Shown here piece after piece: positions 31,064-40,007 of a stretch of DNA of 52,335 nucleotides. The position numbers were made by a program, and so were the translations under genes. Source of the DNA: a virus; IMG/VR virus record IMGVR_UViG_3300036851_000202, positions 1 to 52,335 of that record. One strand, written 5' to 3'. Position 1 is the stretch's first letter; each line of letters starts with the position of its first letter. Under the pieces are notes generated by a model. That model was not told where the DNA came from. It saw only the letters and a program-made list of their open reading frames with translations, and did not search any database.

Positions 31064-33169
31064 CTATCTCCCAGAGGCTTTTGCCATATCCCGCGCAGTT
31101 TGTCGCTGATCCGGCGGCGGGCGGGATGATTTTGCGGCTCCAAGCACGCGAATTCCGTTGAGTGCTGCGCCAACATCGCTGTAGTAGCTCGCGTCGAGCC
31201 AGTCCATTTCACGCGCCTTAGGAATGAACACGCGGCGCACAACTCCCTTGTATTCTTCCTCGACCTCGATTTCTGCGCAGATATGCTTGGCGTACTGCTC
31301 GTGCTGAGTGAGCGGCGTATCGTCGTCGCCCCAGATGAACATGCAGCCCGGCTTGTCCGTCGCGGTCATCCATCTCGCGTGCTCCCATGCCTTCCAGTAA
31401 TCGGTGTCGGCGTGTACCGCCCAGATGCCGACTGGGTTATCACGGTCGAAATACCACCGCTCCCCACCGCCAGGCTTTCTGTTGGTCGTCCTGGCGATGC
31501 ATGGGCGAAACTTTCCTTTTGTCGATGCACCGGCAGACTGCCCAATGCCCTTGATCGCATAGACGCCCATCCCAAGCGACTTCACCGCCATCATCACCGC
31601 GTCGGATTCGTATCGCGAGTCGAATACGGACACGATCTGGCTCAGGGGCTCGCCGTTTGCCTGCAGGTACTCAGCGGCCCGAAACTCTTCCTCTCGCCTG
31701 CGCACGGCGTTGTAAATCGCCCGGTTCAGCCCTTCGTTGCTGCCGTGCTTAACGCCTGCCACATCCATGATCCCATAGTCGATCGTGTAGCCAGTTCCAT
31801 CCGGCTTAAAGGCGCGAACCACCCAATGGAAGCCCTTCGTTTTTCCAACATCGCAGCCGTGCGATAGAACGGTGCAGCCGGGCGGGATAGTTTTGTTGGC
31901 ATAGCCAGACTTCTGCTTCTGGATCATCTGGGGATTGATGCCGGATTCAATGCGTCCATCGTCTTCTGGCGGGTCGTTTTGATATTCCGTCAGGAAGCTC
32001 GGCATCCCGTGGTCGGTGATGAAGTCGTAGCAGTTCTGCAGGGCCGAGACTTGCATCTGCGATCCATCAGGGAGGATTGACCGCGTGTAGTCGTTCTCAT
32101 TGCTGACGACGGCCCCGAGGTGCATTTCGTCGAATCGTTCAAGCAGGAACTGATGCGCCTTGCGGCCGTGCTTATCAATTGGCCGTCCGTCATCGTCGAA
32201 CGTCTCGCGGCCTGCCCGCCGCAGTCCCATGTACTCATCCCACAGAGACTGATTGGCCGGCCATTCCTTGATCTTTCGCAGCCGCACCCCCGACCACTGC
32301 TTTTGCTTTGGGTCGGAATACTTGAACGCCACAGAGTGCCGGCTGGGGATCGTGCACAGCATGACCGCGCCGAATGGCTCGCCAGGGCCACCGAGACCGC
32401 TGATGTTCTCATCGACCGTCTTCTCGATCTTCGCTGCAATCGTGCCGCCGTCTTTTGAGGACAGAGAATCGCGATCATCCAAGTCATCTAGCAGGCAGAA
32501 CCTGGGTCGAACGTCGTAGAGGTTGAATCCCTGAATGTCGTTGGACGTGATGCCCATACCTGCAAGCATTCCGGCCATCCCACCCTCATCATCGAAGCTC
32601 GGCAGGATGATATGATCGGCAGCCCATTCCAGGAAGACAGGCCGACCACCGACCGTGACGTTGTGAGCGCGTGCAGGGGCCGGTGCGACGTGACGGGCAA
32701 TAATGCACTCCAGCCCGTAGTCGTCGAATAGTGGCGATCCTTCCCGGGCACTCCGCAGTTTATTTTTGATCGCGTCCAAGCTATCGCCTGCCTTCTTGCC
32801 GGTCGCGTTGATGAGCAGGGACAGCGGCACAAACGGAACTAGTAGGCCATCGCGTTCGATCTTTTGGAGACTGTACTTCAGGCATAAGTAGCGGGCGATG
32901 CTGGTCTTTCCGTCGTGCCGCGGGGCCGCAAATGTCTTCAGCAGCCCATATTGCAGGGCGTGTGAAATCTCTTCCACGATGTGTCGTTGATCGTCAGTAA
33001 ACGGAAACCGGAAGACGCCCGGAACGTACCGTCGCAACCACTCGCAATCGTCCGCCTCGCAGGCTGCCCGGCGATTGGGGTCTTTGGTGGTATGGACTGA
33101 CAGATCCCGCTCTGCAGCACGCTTTACAGCGGCTTTGGTGGCCTGTCGTTCGCGTTCGGTCTGGGTCAT
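31064..33169 (-). CDS. terL: terminase large subunit
   Basis: 701 residues. An ATPase motif APRHDGKTS lies at 82-90 and FCLLDDLDD at about 224-232 serves as Walker B. The C-terminal nuclease half has VFDSRYESDAV and a final DWLDASYYSD. It pumps DNA into the prohead and cuts it. Its length is greater than the common 450-600 residues. No small subunit is recognisable nearby; an inverted-repeat region just upstream may be the recognition site. Confidence 0.88.
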   Translation of the reverse strand: MTQTERERQATKAAVKRAAERDLSVHTTKDPNRRAACEADDCEWLRRYVPGVFRFPFTDDQRHIVEEISHALQYGLLKTFAAPRHDGKTSIARYLCLKYSLQKIERDGLLVPFVPLSLLINATGKKAGDSLDAIKNKLRSAREGSPLFDDYGLECIIARHVAPAPARAHNVTVGGRPVFLEWAADHIILPSFDDEGGMAGMLAGMGITSNDIQGFNLYDVRPRFCLLDDLDDRDSLSSKDGGTIAAKIEKTVDENISGLGGPGEPFGAVMLCTIPSRHSVAFKYSDPKQKQWSGVRLRKIKEWPANQSLWDEYMGLRRAGRETFDDDGRPIDKHGRKAHQFLLERFDEMHLGAVVSNENDYTRSILPDGSQMQVSALQNCYDFITDHGMPSFLTEYQNDPPEDDGRIESGINPQMIQKQKSGYANKTIPPGCTVLSHGCDVGKTKGFHWVVRAFKPDGTGYTIDYGIMDVAGVKHGSNEGLNRAIYNAVRRREEEFRAAEYLQANGEPLSQIVSVFDSRYESDAVMMAVKSLGMGVYAIKGIGQSAGASTKGKFRPCIARTTNRKPGGGERWYFDRDNPVGIWAVHADTDYWKAWEHARWMTATDKPGCMFIWGDDDTPLTQHEQYAKHICAEIEVEEEYKGVVRRVFIPKAREMDWLDASYYSDVGAALNGIRVLGAAKSSRPPPDQRQTARDMAKASGR

Positions 33170-33170
33170 G

Positions 33171-33290
33171 CCGGTAGGTAGGTACTATCCTGGCTTAGCG
33201 CGCGGTGCGGGAAATAGAGGCGTAAAATCTTCCCTTGGAAGTACCTTTGACTACCGGGGGGGGTCTGCCTCAATCCACCCCCCGATACTT
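33171..33290. promoter_or_regulatory. stacked inverted repeats upstream of terL (possible cos/pac or leader)
   Basis: Imperfect inverted repeat: CCGGTAG-n-GGTACT-n-CC at 33171-33190 against its complement at 33237-33257. A second hairpin (GGGGGGT / ACCCCCC) follows across the end of the next gene. Such a structured region beside terL could be the packaging site or a translational leader. No experimental signal can be read from sequence alone. Confidence 0.45.
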
Positions 33291-33599
33291 GGCCACGTAT
33301 TCAATCCGCCTGAAGTCCACACGATCCCCGCTGGCCGTCGCTGTGACCTCCAGGGCGTACTTCGTGCCTGCCGTGAGCGTTGTCCCGTCCTCGATCGTGC
33401 CGCGATACAGCCCGTCGCTGCTCGCCACGTAGGCCATACTGCCACTTGCCACGTTCGCTCCTCCCGCTGCGGGCTTCAGTGCGAAGGCCACTGTGGCGTC
33501 ATTGATGTACGCGGCCAGCACGTTGTCATAGAGCCCGTCCCATTCAACGAGGTTATCGCTGCCGATGTAGAGGTGGCCTGCCCGCAGTCCTGCGCTCAT
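33270..33599 (-). CDS. structural protein, 109 aa
   Basis: Beta-rich small protein (GHLYIGSDNLVEWDGLYDNV, TLTAGTKYALEVTATASGDR) typical of phage virion accessory proteins. ATGA overlap with the upstream gene. No family recognised. Confidence 0.6.
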   Translation of the reverse strand: MSAGLRAGHLYIGSDNLVEWDGLYDNVLAAYINDATVAFALKPAAGGANVASGSMAYVASSDGLYRGTIEDGTTLTAGTKYALEVTATASGDRVDFRRIEYVAKYRGVD

Positions 33600-33850
33600 A
33601 GATCAACCGATCCTTCCTCTGAATTGGCAAGGCTAAGCCTGCCGCCTAGTGCTTGCTCCAGGTCAACGCTGCCGGCGAGGGCTGAGGCTAGGGCGACGTT
33701 GCCGCGGAAGGCGATTGCCGTATCGACTCTTCCTGCCAGCCTAGGGCGCAGGGCGACGATTCCGCCGAGATCGCTATCCAGAATGACCAGCACTTCCGTC
33801 AGCATGAACGGAGGCGCAACCAACAGCGGACTTATCAGGCTCACGCTCAT
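33596..33850 (-). CDS. structural protein with strand repeats, 84 aa
   Basis: Composed of short repeating strands (GGIVALRPRLAGRVDTAIAF, NVALASALAGSVDLEQALG), probably a beta solenoid piece of a tail appendage. ATGA overlaps at both ends. Confidence 0.55.
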   Translation of the reverse strand: MSVSLISPLLVAPPFMLTEVLVILDSDLGGIVALRPRLAGRVDTAIAFRGNVALASALAGSVDLEQALGGRLSLANSEEGSVDL

Positions 33851-36198
33851 GTGGCAGCCCCCACGTCATCATCATCGCCAGCGCTCGTGTAAACCTGCGT
33901 CGTCACAACGCTCGTTCCGTTGTCCGCATACGTCTTGATTTCGTCGCTGTCCTTGGTGACGCGCTTGAAGAATCGCCGCCACACCTGCACCAGCATTTCG
34001 CGGAAATTCGCCGCAACGCCAGCGGGTGCAGTGGTTGCTATCGAATCGAGCCCGTCGCTGGCCAACTTGTAGCCGGTTGTGACGGTCACGCTCCCCACGC
34101 TTCCGCTCAGATTCCCCGTGATGTTGCCAACAATGTCCATCGTCTGATTTGGCAGGTTGATCGCCGTCAGGTGATCCCCATCGCCACCGGCCTCGGTCAG
34201 TCCAGCGCCGGCAACGCCCACTGTCGCAATGAGCGCGTCAAGATCGGCGTTTGTCGCGTAGCTCGCCGCCACCAGCGTTCGCGCCTCAAACTCTGCAACG
34301 GTGGGCAAGTCCGCGAGTTGCGTATCCAGGTTCGCCGAAGCCAGTCCCATCGCCGCCCGAATCGTCGCGTCCAGGTCCAGCGTGGTTGAATCCTCGTCCA
34401 GGGCGGTCAGCGTGCGAGCGGCAGCAGCCCAAATGTCGCCTACGTTATGGCTGCTCCGGCTGCTAACGGTCGCATTGAGGTTCGTGTTGACAAGCGCCCA
34501 AATCGAGTCGCTGTCGCTGGCCGGGTCGCCAATCGCCTGGCCGAACGTGCCTTGTGTTTGATGGGCGGTCGCATCTTCGTCCCACACGGCATCGACCTCA
34601 GCCGCCAGCGCCGTGGCATAGAGCGTGCCGCCGAATCGCAGGGCGTCCGACTTCATATTGCCGTCTGCCGTGAGGGCGGCTGGCAGGCGGGATTGAATGT
34701 CAGCAATTTCGGTATCAAGGAAATTGTCAACGGTGTCGAGCGCGGAGGCGGTCGCGAGACTTGCCCCGGCGTGATCCTTGGCCAGCACGTTTTCACCGAA
34801 TGATCCAGCGGCAACGTGACCGGCCCGCGCCTCGTCCCATACTGCGTCGGCAACTTCTCCCGCCGTTGGGGCTGAACCGCCCGCCGCTGCCGTGTCGCTG
34901 AAGATCTTGTAAGTGATCGTCCCGGTAGGTGTCGTGGTCCAAGTGGCCACTGTTGCCGTGTCCGTTGCCGACACGTAATCCGTGATGAGCCTGGATTGCC
35001 CCACCCCTGCCGAGCCGCCCGTGATAAGAACACGCGATCCGATCAATTCGTCATCGGCGAAGCCCGCGGCAGCCCGCAGTTGGATGGTAGTTCCTGTGGC
35101 GGCTTGGGCTGTGCCTTGGTCAACGATATTTGTCCAGGGGACCGCCCCGGCAGTGTCGTCAAACGCAAGCTCTAGATTGTCCGCTGCCGCCGAGTCGCCG
35201 CTGATTTGCGTAGCATTGGCCGTGATTGGCGTCGTCAGGGTAAATGCGCTGGCGACCAGGGTAATGCCACCAGTGCCGTCCAGCAGCGATTCGAGATTGT
35301 TAGCCGCCGTGGCATCTCCAGACAGCTTCGCAACGTCGATGCCCACGATATCATTCGAGGCATTCGTAGCAGATACAGCGCCCGTGAGCGTCGTAGCTCC
35401 CGTAACGGTCAGGGCACCGAAGGTCGTTGTCCCGGCATTGCTCCCGGCGATGAAGTGGCCGCCTGACGCACCGGGAACGATGTTGGCGATGTAGAGTGCC
35501 TTGCCGATCGAACTGGCCACGGTGAAGTCGCCGGCCGTCGCGTCCTGCCAGACGCCTGTTGCGATTGCCGCTGCGGTGAGTTGGTTCGTGACGGTGGTTG
35601 CTGTGTTGACAAGATTGATCGTGGTAGCCGACAAGTTTACCGTACTGCCAGGCGTTCCGACGTTGGCCCAATCAATGCCTGTCTCACCGGTCGCCGAAAC
35701 GTCCAGCGTGCGGCCGGCTGTCGTAGGGACAAGCGGCAGGGCCACCGTGGTCAGCGCGTTCCACAGCTTCACGTTCACATCTGGCGTGCCTGCCGTACCG
35801 GGGGTGAGCCAAGCGGTCCCGAGGAGCTGCAGGACATTCGCCCCAGCGACGGATGACCCGGCCGCCCCTGCCCAAGCATTGGCGCTGGCAGCAAATAGCG
35901 CGTCGTAAACCGCCTCCTCCAGCACATGAATCTCTTTGATCGGGCAGGCGTTCACCGTGTCGTCGATGACGATTTCCAGCGTCCCGACCGTGTTGACGTC
36001 GGTGGCCGTGAGCGACAGCGAGTAGTGACCGGTGTTGCGGTGCGTGAGCGTAGCCGAGCCGTTTAAGGCTGCTGGCGCACCGCCGTTTTTGCTCGCCTTG
36101 AAGTCGCCGACAACGCCGCCCGTGACCGCTACGCCGTCCGCGTCCAGCACGGGGCCAACGGTGACGATGATCGCTGTTGATTGACGCGCGTAGATCAT
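33847..36198 (-). CDS. tail fibre-like repeat protein
   Basis: 783 residues from the ATG at 36198 (ATGA overlap). Ala/Thr/Gly/Asp-rich beta protein. The C-terminal half carries copies of a VADAVWDEARAGHVAAGSFG module (also VDAVWDEDATAHQTQGTFGQ), known from phage fibre and appendage proteins, and ends in a coiled region. Likely a long fibre or side appendage. Confidence 0.7.
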   Translation of the reverse strand: MIYARQSTAIIVTVGPVLDADGVAVTGGVVGDFKASKNGGAPAALNGSATLTHRNTGHYSLSLTATDVNTVGTLEIVIDDTVNACPIKEIHVLEEAVYDALFAASANAWAGAAGSSVAGANVLQLLGTAWLTPGTAGTPDVNVKLWNALTTVALPLVPTTAGRTLDVSATGETGIDWANVGTPGSTVNLSATTINLVNTATTVTNQLTAAAIATGVWQDATAGDFTVASSIGKALYIANIVPGASGGHFIAGSNAGTTTFGALTVTGATTLTGAVSATNASNDIVGIDVAKLSGDATAANNLESLLDGTGGITLVASAFTLTTPITANATQISGDSAAADNLELAFDDTAGAVPWTNIVDQGTAQAATGTTIQLRAAAGFADDELIGSRVLITGGSAGVGQSRLITDYVSATDTATVATWTTTPTGTITYKIFSDTAAAGGSAPTAGEVADAVWDEARAGHVAAGSFGENVLAKDHAGASLATASALDTVDNFLDTEIADIQSRLPAALTADGNMKSDALRFGGTLYATALAAEVDAVWDEDATAHQTQGTFGQAIGDPASDSDSIWALVNTNLNATVSSRSSHNVGDIWAAAARTLTALDEDSTTLDLDATIRAAMGLASANLDTQLADLPTVAEFEARTLVAASYATNADLDALIATVGVAGAGLTEAGGDGDHLTAINLPNQTMDIVGNITGNLSGSVGSVTVTTGYKLASDGLDSIATTAPAGVAANFREMLVQVWRRFFKRVTKDSDEIKTYADNGTSVVTTQVYTSAGDDDDVGAAT

Positions 36199-37388
36199 GC
36201 GGCACACCCCATGAGGACTCGGCGGCGACGATTGCCGCCCACGGATGGCGTCAGGTTCAGCGAGTTGTCAAAGTTGTAGGTCAGCACGGCCCCGTTCCTG
36301 AACAGTGGCCCGAACCGATTCCCGCCGGGGTCTTGGTACGTCTGCACGTAGTTTCCAGTGCCTGCCGAATAGGCCGTGTCGCCAGCCGACCACGTTGTTC
36401 CGCCGTCCGTCGATTTGGTGTAGTAAATGCCGACCGTCGTTCCCAGCGTTTCCGAGCCGTCCCGCTTGCCCGTGTAGCAAACGTAGATGTCGTCCGTGTT
36501 ATTGTCGATGTAAACGGTCGCGTGATAGCAATCGTCGATGTTGGTCGCGATGGCTGTCAGTTCGGTGATCGAGCCGGAGCCGTTGATGTCGAAAACACGG
36601 ATGTCGGCGGTGACTCCCGCCGGGTCGCGTTCGGTCACAACCACGGCGATCAAATGCCCATCGCTGTGCCGGATTGCGCCGGAGAACGGGTACTGAGAAG
36701 TGCCGTCAGAGCTCAAGGCCGTGACTGTGGCGATCGTGCTGCTTTCCGCGTTCGTGTCAGCGGAGTCGTCGTGCGTCTTCAGCGTCCAGGCCGTTGCGGA
36801 GTGGTCGTAGTACAGGCAGTCGATGTCGTTCGCATCGGCGTAGTTGCCAGGGAACAACATCGCGAAGTCGTTCGCTGCGACCTCGTGAAGGTTTGTGCGG
36901 ACGGTCCAGTTCACGCCGCCATCTGTCGAGCGGTAGGTGCCTGTTTCGGCAGCGGCGTCGATGCAAAAAACGATGTAGAGATTGCCGCCGCGTGCCTTCG
37001 TGATGCTGAGGTGAGCGGAAACGGACAGCGCTCCGCTTGTTTGCGTTACCACCGTGCGCAGAGTTCCCAGCGTGTCGCCGTTCGTGTCGAGCGTGATATA
37101 GAAAACATCGTCCGTGCCGGTGTCCGACCAGGCGATGTGAATCAGCGTCCCACTGTCGCCCGGAGTCCGCTGGTCGAAATAGCAGGCGTGCATGTGGACG
37201 GTGCCGGTCGAGATATTGACCGCCGCGCCCCAGGTCTGCCCGCTGTCCGTCGTCTTGTAGTATTTCAGGTCGGACGAGCTATCAATAAAAACAGCGTACC
37301 CGACCAACGCAGACACCCAGATAATTGGGCGCTGCGCCTTGCCGTTCTGGGCCGAAGCCGTGCTCGATACTACGGTGATGTCTGCCAT
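36195..37388 (-). CDS. BNR/Asp-box beta-propeller protein (sialidase-like fold)
   Basis: 397 residues with at least three Asp-box motifs: YKTTDSGQTWG, YRSTDGGVNWT and TKSTDGGTTWS, spaced as blades of a beta propeller. Sialidases and many other glycan-binding proteins have this fold; the catalytic arginine triad cannot be confirmed by eye. Between the fibre and RTX genes, a glycan-binding or -cutting virion part is most likely. Confidence 0.75.
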   Translation of the reverse strand: MADITVVSSTASAQNGKAQRPIIWVSALVGYAVFIDSSSDLKYYKTTDSGQTWGAAVNISTGTVHMHACYFDQRTPGDSGTLIHIAWSDTGTDDVFYITLDTNGDTLGTLRTVVTQTSGALSVSAHLSITKARGGNLYIVFCIDAAAETGTYRSTDGGVNWTVRTNLHEVAANDFAMLFPGNYADANDIDCLYYDHSATAWTLKTHDDSADTNAESSTIATVTALSSDGTSQYPFSGAIRHSDGHLIAVVVTERDPAGVTADIRVFDINGSGSITELTAIATNIDDCYHATVYIDNNTDDIYVCYTGKRDGSETLGTTVGIYYTKSTDGGTTWSAGDTAYSAGTGNYVQTYQDPGGNRFGPLFRNGAVLTYNFDNSLNLTPSVGGNRRRRVLMGCAA

Positions 37389-37391
37389 TGG

Positions 37392-38039
37392 CTATAGAAT
37401 CGTCTCAGCATTCCCCGTGTCGTCAGGCCCAAAGTACGCCGTGTCGTTCCCGCCGTCCCCGTTAAGCGTGTCGGCGTCGTCATCGTCCAGCGGGCTGAGC
37501 AGGAATGAATCGAGCACGCCGTTGTCGGACCAGTCGGCCAGCAGCGCGAGCATGGCCGCATCGTCGGTGTCGTCCGCCGTCGCCGTGCCGTTGAACAGCA
37601 GGTCATCGCCGCCGCCGGCGCTGAGGATGTCTGGCCCGTCTCCGGCAATCAGCACGTCGTTACCGTTGCCGCCGAAGAGGCGGTCAAACCCGTCGCCGCC
37701 GGAAACCAGATCGTTGCCGCTGTAGGCCGCCAGATAGTCGTCACCGCCCTCGCCGTAGAGCCGTGCGTCTTTCGGCACGTTGCTCATTTGCAGCGTGTCG
37801 TTGCCGTCCCGGCCGCACATAATGACATCGCCGGTGACGGTCAGGTTTTGGAATGAGCCGTTCAAGCGGACCCGCAAAAGGTCGGGGTTGAAGAAACTGG
37901 CGAGCGAGACTTGCATCACGTCGTTGCCGCTGGTGCCGACCATAATCAGGTCGCCCGAGACGACTTGCACTGAGCCGTCCGCATAGCCGTCGCAGAGGGC
38001 CAGCAGGCAGCGGGATTCCAGTTGCTCGAAAGTGCGCAT
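37392..38039 (-). CDS. secreted RTX calcium-binding protein with planctomycete export motif
   Basis: 215 residues. The N-terminus RTFEQLESRCLLAL is the LExRxLL sorting motif found on many planctomycete exported proteins. Residues about 90-165 hold repeats such as YGEGGDDYL, SGGDGFDRL, FGGNGNDVL and SAGGGDDLL, the GGxGxDxL nonapeptides that bind calcium. AGAAGGAG lies before the ATG. It may coat the virion tail tip or be secreted as a lysogen surface protein. The motif ties the phage to a planctomycete host. Confidence 0.85.
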   Translation of the reverse strand: MRTFEQLESRCLLALCDGYADGSVQVVSGDLIMVGTSGNDVMQVSLASFFNPDLLRVRLNGSFQNLTVTGDVIMCGRDGNDTLQMSNVPKDARLYGEGGDDYLAAYSGNDLVSGGDGFDRLFGGNGNDVLIAGDGPDILSAGGGDDLLFNGTATADDTDDAAMLALLADWSDNGVLDSFLLSPLDDDDADTLNGDGGNDTAYFGPDDTGNAETIL

Positions 38040-38068
38040 GGGTTGGCTCCTTCTGTTAAACTGATGGA

Positions 38069-38287
38069 ATGATTACCCTCACCGAAACCGAACTCGAAAT
38101 GGCCGGGCGGTTGCCAACCATCCTGCTGTCTCTCGCCAAATGGCATGAAGACTGTACGCGCGTCATGGATGCCAGCGGGCGTCCGCGAGAAGAGCTAGAG
38201 GCCGAGTGGCAGCAGCATATCGACCGGGCCAAGGAACTGCGGCAGGCAGCGGTGCAATTGCTGATGGAGCCGGTCGCTATACAGTAG
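38069..38287 (+). CDS. hypothetical small protein, 72 aa
   Basis: Rightward gene between two leftward ones, starting 30 bases from the RTX start. Helical and charged (TLTETELEMAGRLPTILLSL, WQQHIDRAKELRQAAVQLL). No family recognised. Its ribosome site is weak and its expression would need a promoter within the RTX gene. Confidence 0.5.
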   Translation: MITLTETELEMAGRLPTILLSLAKWHEDCTRVMDASGRPREELEAEWQQHIDRAKELRQAAVQLLMEPVAIQ

Positions 38288-38295
38288 GTCGCCAT

Positions 38296-38874
38296 TTACC
38301 GTCTCTCCATCGCCGCATACCACGCCTGCACGCGCAGGGCGGCATCTTCGGTCGTCATTGCATTGCAGCGGACCAGGGCTTTAGCGATCGCCTTCACCGA
38401 ATCTGGCCCGCAGTTTGTCAGGCCGACGAGCTGCTTCGGAAAGCCCTCGAGCAGCCCGCCTACCGTGAACATCCCGGCCGCTTCAAGCATGTTCGTCGTC
38501 CGCATTGGCAGGTTTAGCCAAGTCACATGCTTGGCCGCCAGCGTGCCGTTCGTCGGTCCCGGAACCGTCGTTTCCTTGGCCCGTAGTTCGTATTCAAGCG
38601 CCAGTTGATCCACCACTAGGTGCAGCTTGTCCCATTGGCCGATCCTGAGCAGAGCTTCAAGCCGCGGAAGGGCTTCGGCGACAAAGACGGCTGGCAGATC
38701 GTAGCTGGCCGCGCGATTGGAGACAGGGTTACGCTGACTGCGGACGATTGCCGCGCGGTCCAGTGCGTCCCCGCGACGTGCTTGCCCTTCGCCAGCCTTG
38801 ATGGCGCGTTCTGTCATCCCGGCATCGTGCGGCTGATTGGCAAGCCACGGGTGGATTTGGTTCTGGTGTGCCAT
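38296..38874 (-). CDS. RNA polymerase alpha C-terminal-domain-like protein
   Basis: 192 residues. Residues 117-170 (LNLPMRTTNMLEAAGMFTVG, LLEGF..., NCGPDSVKAI) match the bacterial RpoA C-terminal domain, including R125 and N128 (E. coli R265, N268), and the NxGxxS turn. E. coli K298 is replaced by aspartate. The rest is an unrelated basic N-terminal segment and helical middle, with no alpha N-terminal domain, so it cannot replace alpha. It could bind UP elements, sigma or activators and redirect transcription, or only use the helix-hairpin-helix fold to bind DNA. Confidence 0.7.
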   Translation of the reverse strand: MAHQNQIHPWLANQPHDAGMTERAIKAGEGQARRGDALDRAAIVRSQRNPVSNRAASYDLPAVFVAEALPRLEALLRIGQWDKLHLVVDQLALEYELRAKETTVPGPTNGTLAAKHVTWLNLPMRTTNMLEAAGMFTVGGLLEGFPKQLVGLTNCGPDSVKAIAKALVRCNAMTTEDAALRVQAWYAAMERR

Positions 38875-38948
38875 GATTGTTAAAGGGCAGCCAAACTGTG
38901 TTGAAACACGTTAGCCTCGGGAATCCTCACTGCTTGGCCGCCCGTAAA

Positions 38949-39218
38949 CTACGGTTCCCCCGTACAAACTTTCCCGCTCTCGCACTTCGCGCACTTGTGC
39001 ATTTCGCCGCCGCACTCGGGGCAGTAGGCCACGGGCTTGACGAACGGCTTGCCCTGCGCCATGTCGCGGAGGAATGAGTTGGTGCTGTCGGTAATCGTCA
39101 CCGGGCAGGGGATTGTCACGTCGCCAACAGGTTCGCCGAGGTCCAAGTCGGAATCACTGTCCTCGTCGGGCGGAATGATATCCGTGCCTTCAGTGTCGCT
39201 GTCGTCTGGGTCGATCAT
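38949..39218 (-). CDS. acidic zinc-ribbon protein, 89 aa
   Basis: The N-terminal 30 residues are very acidic (PPDEDSDSDLDLGEP). The C-terminus has YCPECGGEMHKCAKCESG, a CxxC...CxxC ribbon. Its ATG overlaps the upstream stop. No family recognised; an acidic plus zinc-ribbon layout suits a regulator or adaptor. Confidence 0.6.
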   Translation of the reverse strand: MIDPDDSDTEGTDIIPPDEDSDSDLDLGEPVGDVTIPCPVTITDSTNSFLRDMAQGKPFVKPVAYCPECGGEMHKCAKCESGKVCTGEP

Positions 39219-39691
39219 GGCACTTCACTCCCCGGCAGTTTGGCCAATGGGTTGCGACCGAACTTCAGGTAGGTTTCCACGGCTGTCTGCCGCACCTGAA
39301 GGTCTTGGACGTTGCGAATGTTGATCTGCTGCGTATTGTCAACTCGGGTACTAATGTCCGACACGTTTTTGATTTCTTGCTGCAACGTCTTGTCGAGCGA
39401 CCCCAGACGCAATTCGATCTTCCCGTCCACTGCGGCGAGCTGATCCTTAGCGCCCCGGAATTGAGTTTCGATTTCTGCAAACTGCACCTGCATGGCGGCG
39501 AGTTGCGCTTGGACAGCGGACTTGGCGTCCTCCAGTTCCTTCACGCGAACGGATACCTTGTCGTTCTCGCTTTCCGCGTTGATTAAGCCCGCATACATCG
39601 GTGTGATGACCGCGGACACGCCGGCCACTAGAGCCAGGATGGATAGAACCGGCGTCCATGTTTTTCCGTTGCCGTGTTCTGAGTCAGCCAC
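39215..39691 (-). CDS. membrane-anchored coiled-coil protein (spanin/lysis candidate)
   Basis: 158 residues; the GTG at 39691 is chosen because AGGAGG lies five bases upstream. One transmembrane helix (about 14-38, VLSILALVAGVSAVITPMYA) precedes a long coiled coil (KELEDAKSAVQAQLAAMQVQ and beyond). This type II layout suits an inner-membrane spanin or a lysis adaptor, but also structural anchors. Next to several tiny membrane genes. Confidence 0.55.
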   Translation of the reverse strand: MADSEHGNGKTWTPVLSILALVAGVSAVITPMYAGLINAESENDKVSVRVKELEDAKSAVQAQLAAMQVQFAEIETQFRGAKDQLAAVDGKIELRLGSLDKTLQQEIKNVSDISTRVDNTQQINIRNVQDLQVRQTAVETYLKFGRNPLAKLPGSEVP

Positions 39692-39815
39692 CTCCACCTC
39701 CTACCGCGCGGGCCGCGAGGTCAATTAGCAAGCCGATCAATCCCCAGCCAAGCCTGAAGCCACAGCCGATAATCACAGACCAAGCGAATGTTCGCCAACT
39801 GATTTCTGTGGTCAT
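39684..39815 (-). CDS. 43-aa single-pass membrane protein (holin-like candidate)
   Basis: ATG at 39815. Contains an amphipathic/hydrophobic segment FAWSVIIGCGFRLGWGLIGL continuing LLIDLAARAV and a glycine tail. Small, one membrane pass, located in a cluster of membrane genes. Overlaps the coiled-coil gene by 8 bases, which suggests coupling. Confidence 0.5.
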   Translation of the reverse strand: MTTEISWRTFAWSVIIGCGFRLGWGLIGLLIDLAARAVGGGGG

Positions 39816-39860
39816 TGTTTCTGGCCTCTCGTTTGCACACCCCGCGGGTAGAGGTATGCG

Positions 39861-40007
39861 ATGGCTGCAATTCTCAAGTTCGGGACTTCCGCTGCCGATG
39901 CTTTACGCATGGCAGAGCGTTGGATTTACTTCCTGGCAGGTATTGGCCTCATGGTGGTCCTCGGCCTGGCAGGCTGGTTTGTAGGTCGCTTGCTTCAACT
40001 CTTTTGA
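39861..40007 (+). CDS. 48-aa membrane peptide on the opposite strand
   Basis: ATG at 39861 with AGAGG upstream. The hydrophobic segment WIYFLAGIGLMVVLGLAGWF is a clear transmembrane helix with a short cytoplasmic N-terminus. It overlaps the 3' end of the leftward gene at 39949-40317, so its transcript would be antisense to the leftward membrane cluster. A possible antiholin-like or regulatory role is inference. Confidence 0.5.
   Translation: MAAILKFGTSAADALRMAERWIYFLAGIGLMVVLGLAGWFVGRLLQLF

Noticed and set aside
36177-37397. 406-aa rightward open frame
   Set aside because: Antisense to the beta-propeller gene, Arg/Val-rich shadow composition, no family signs.
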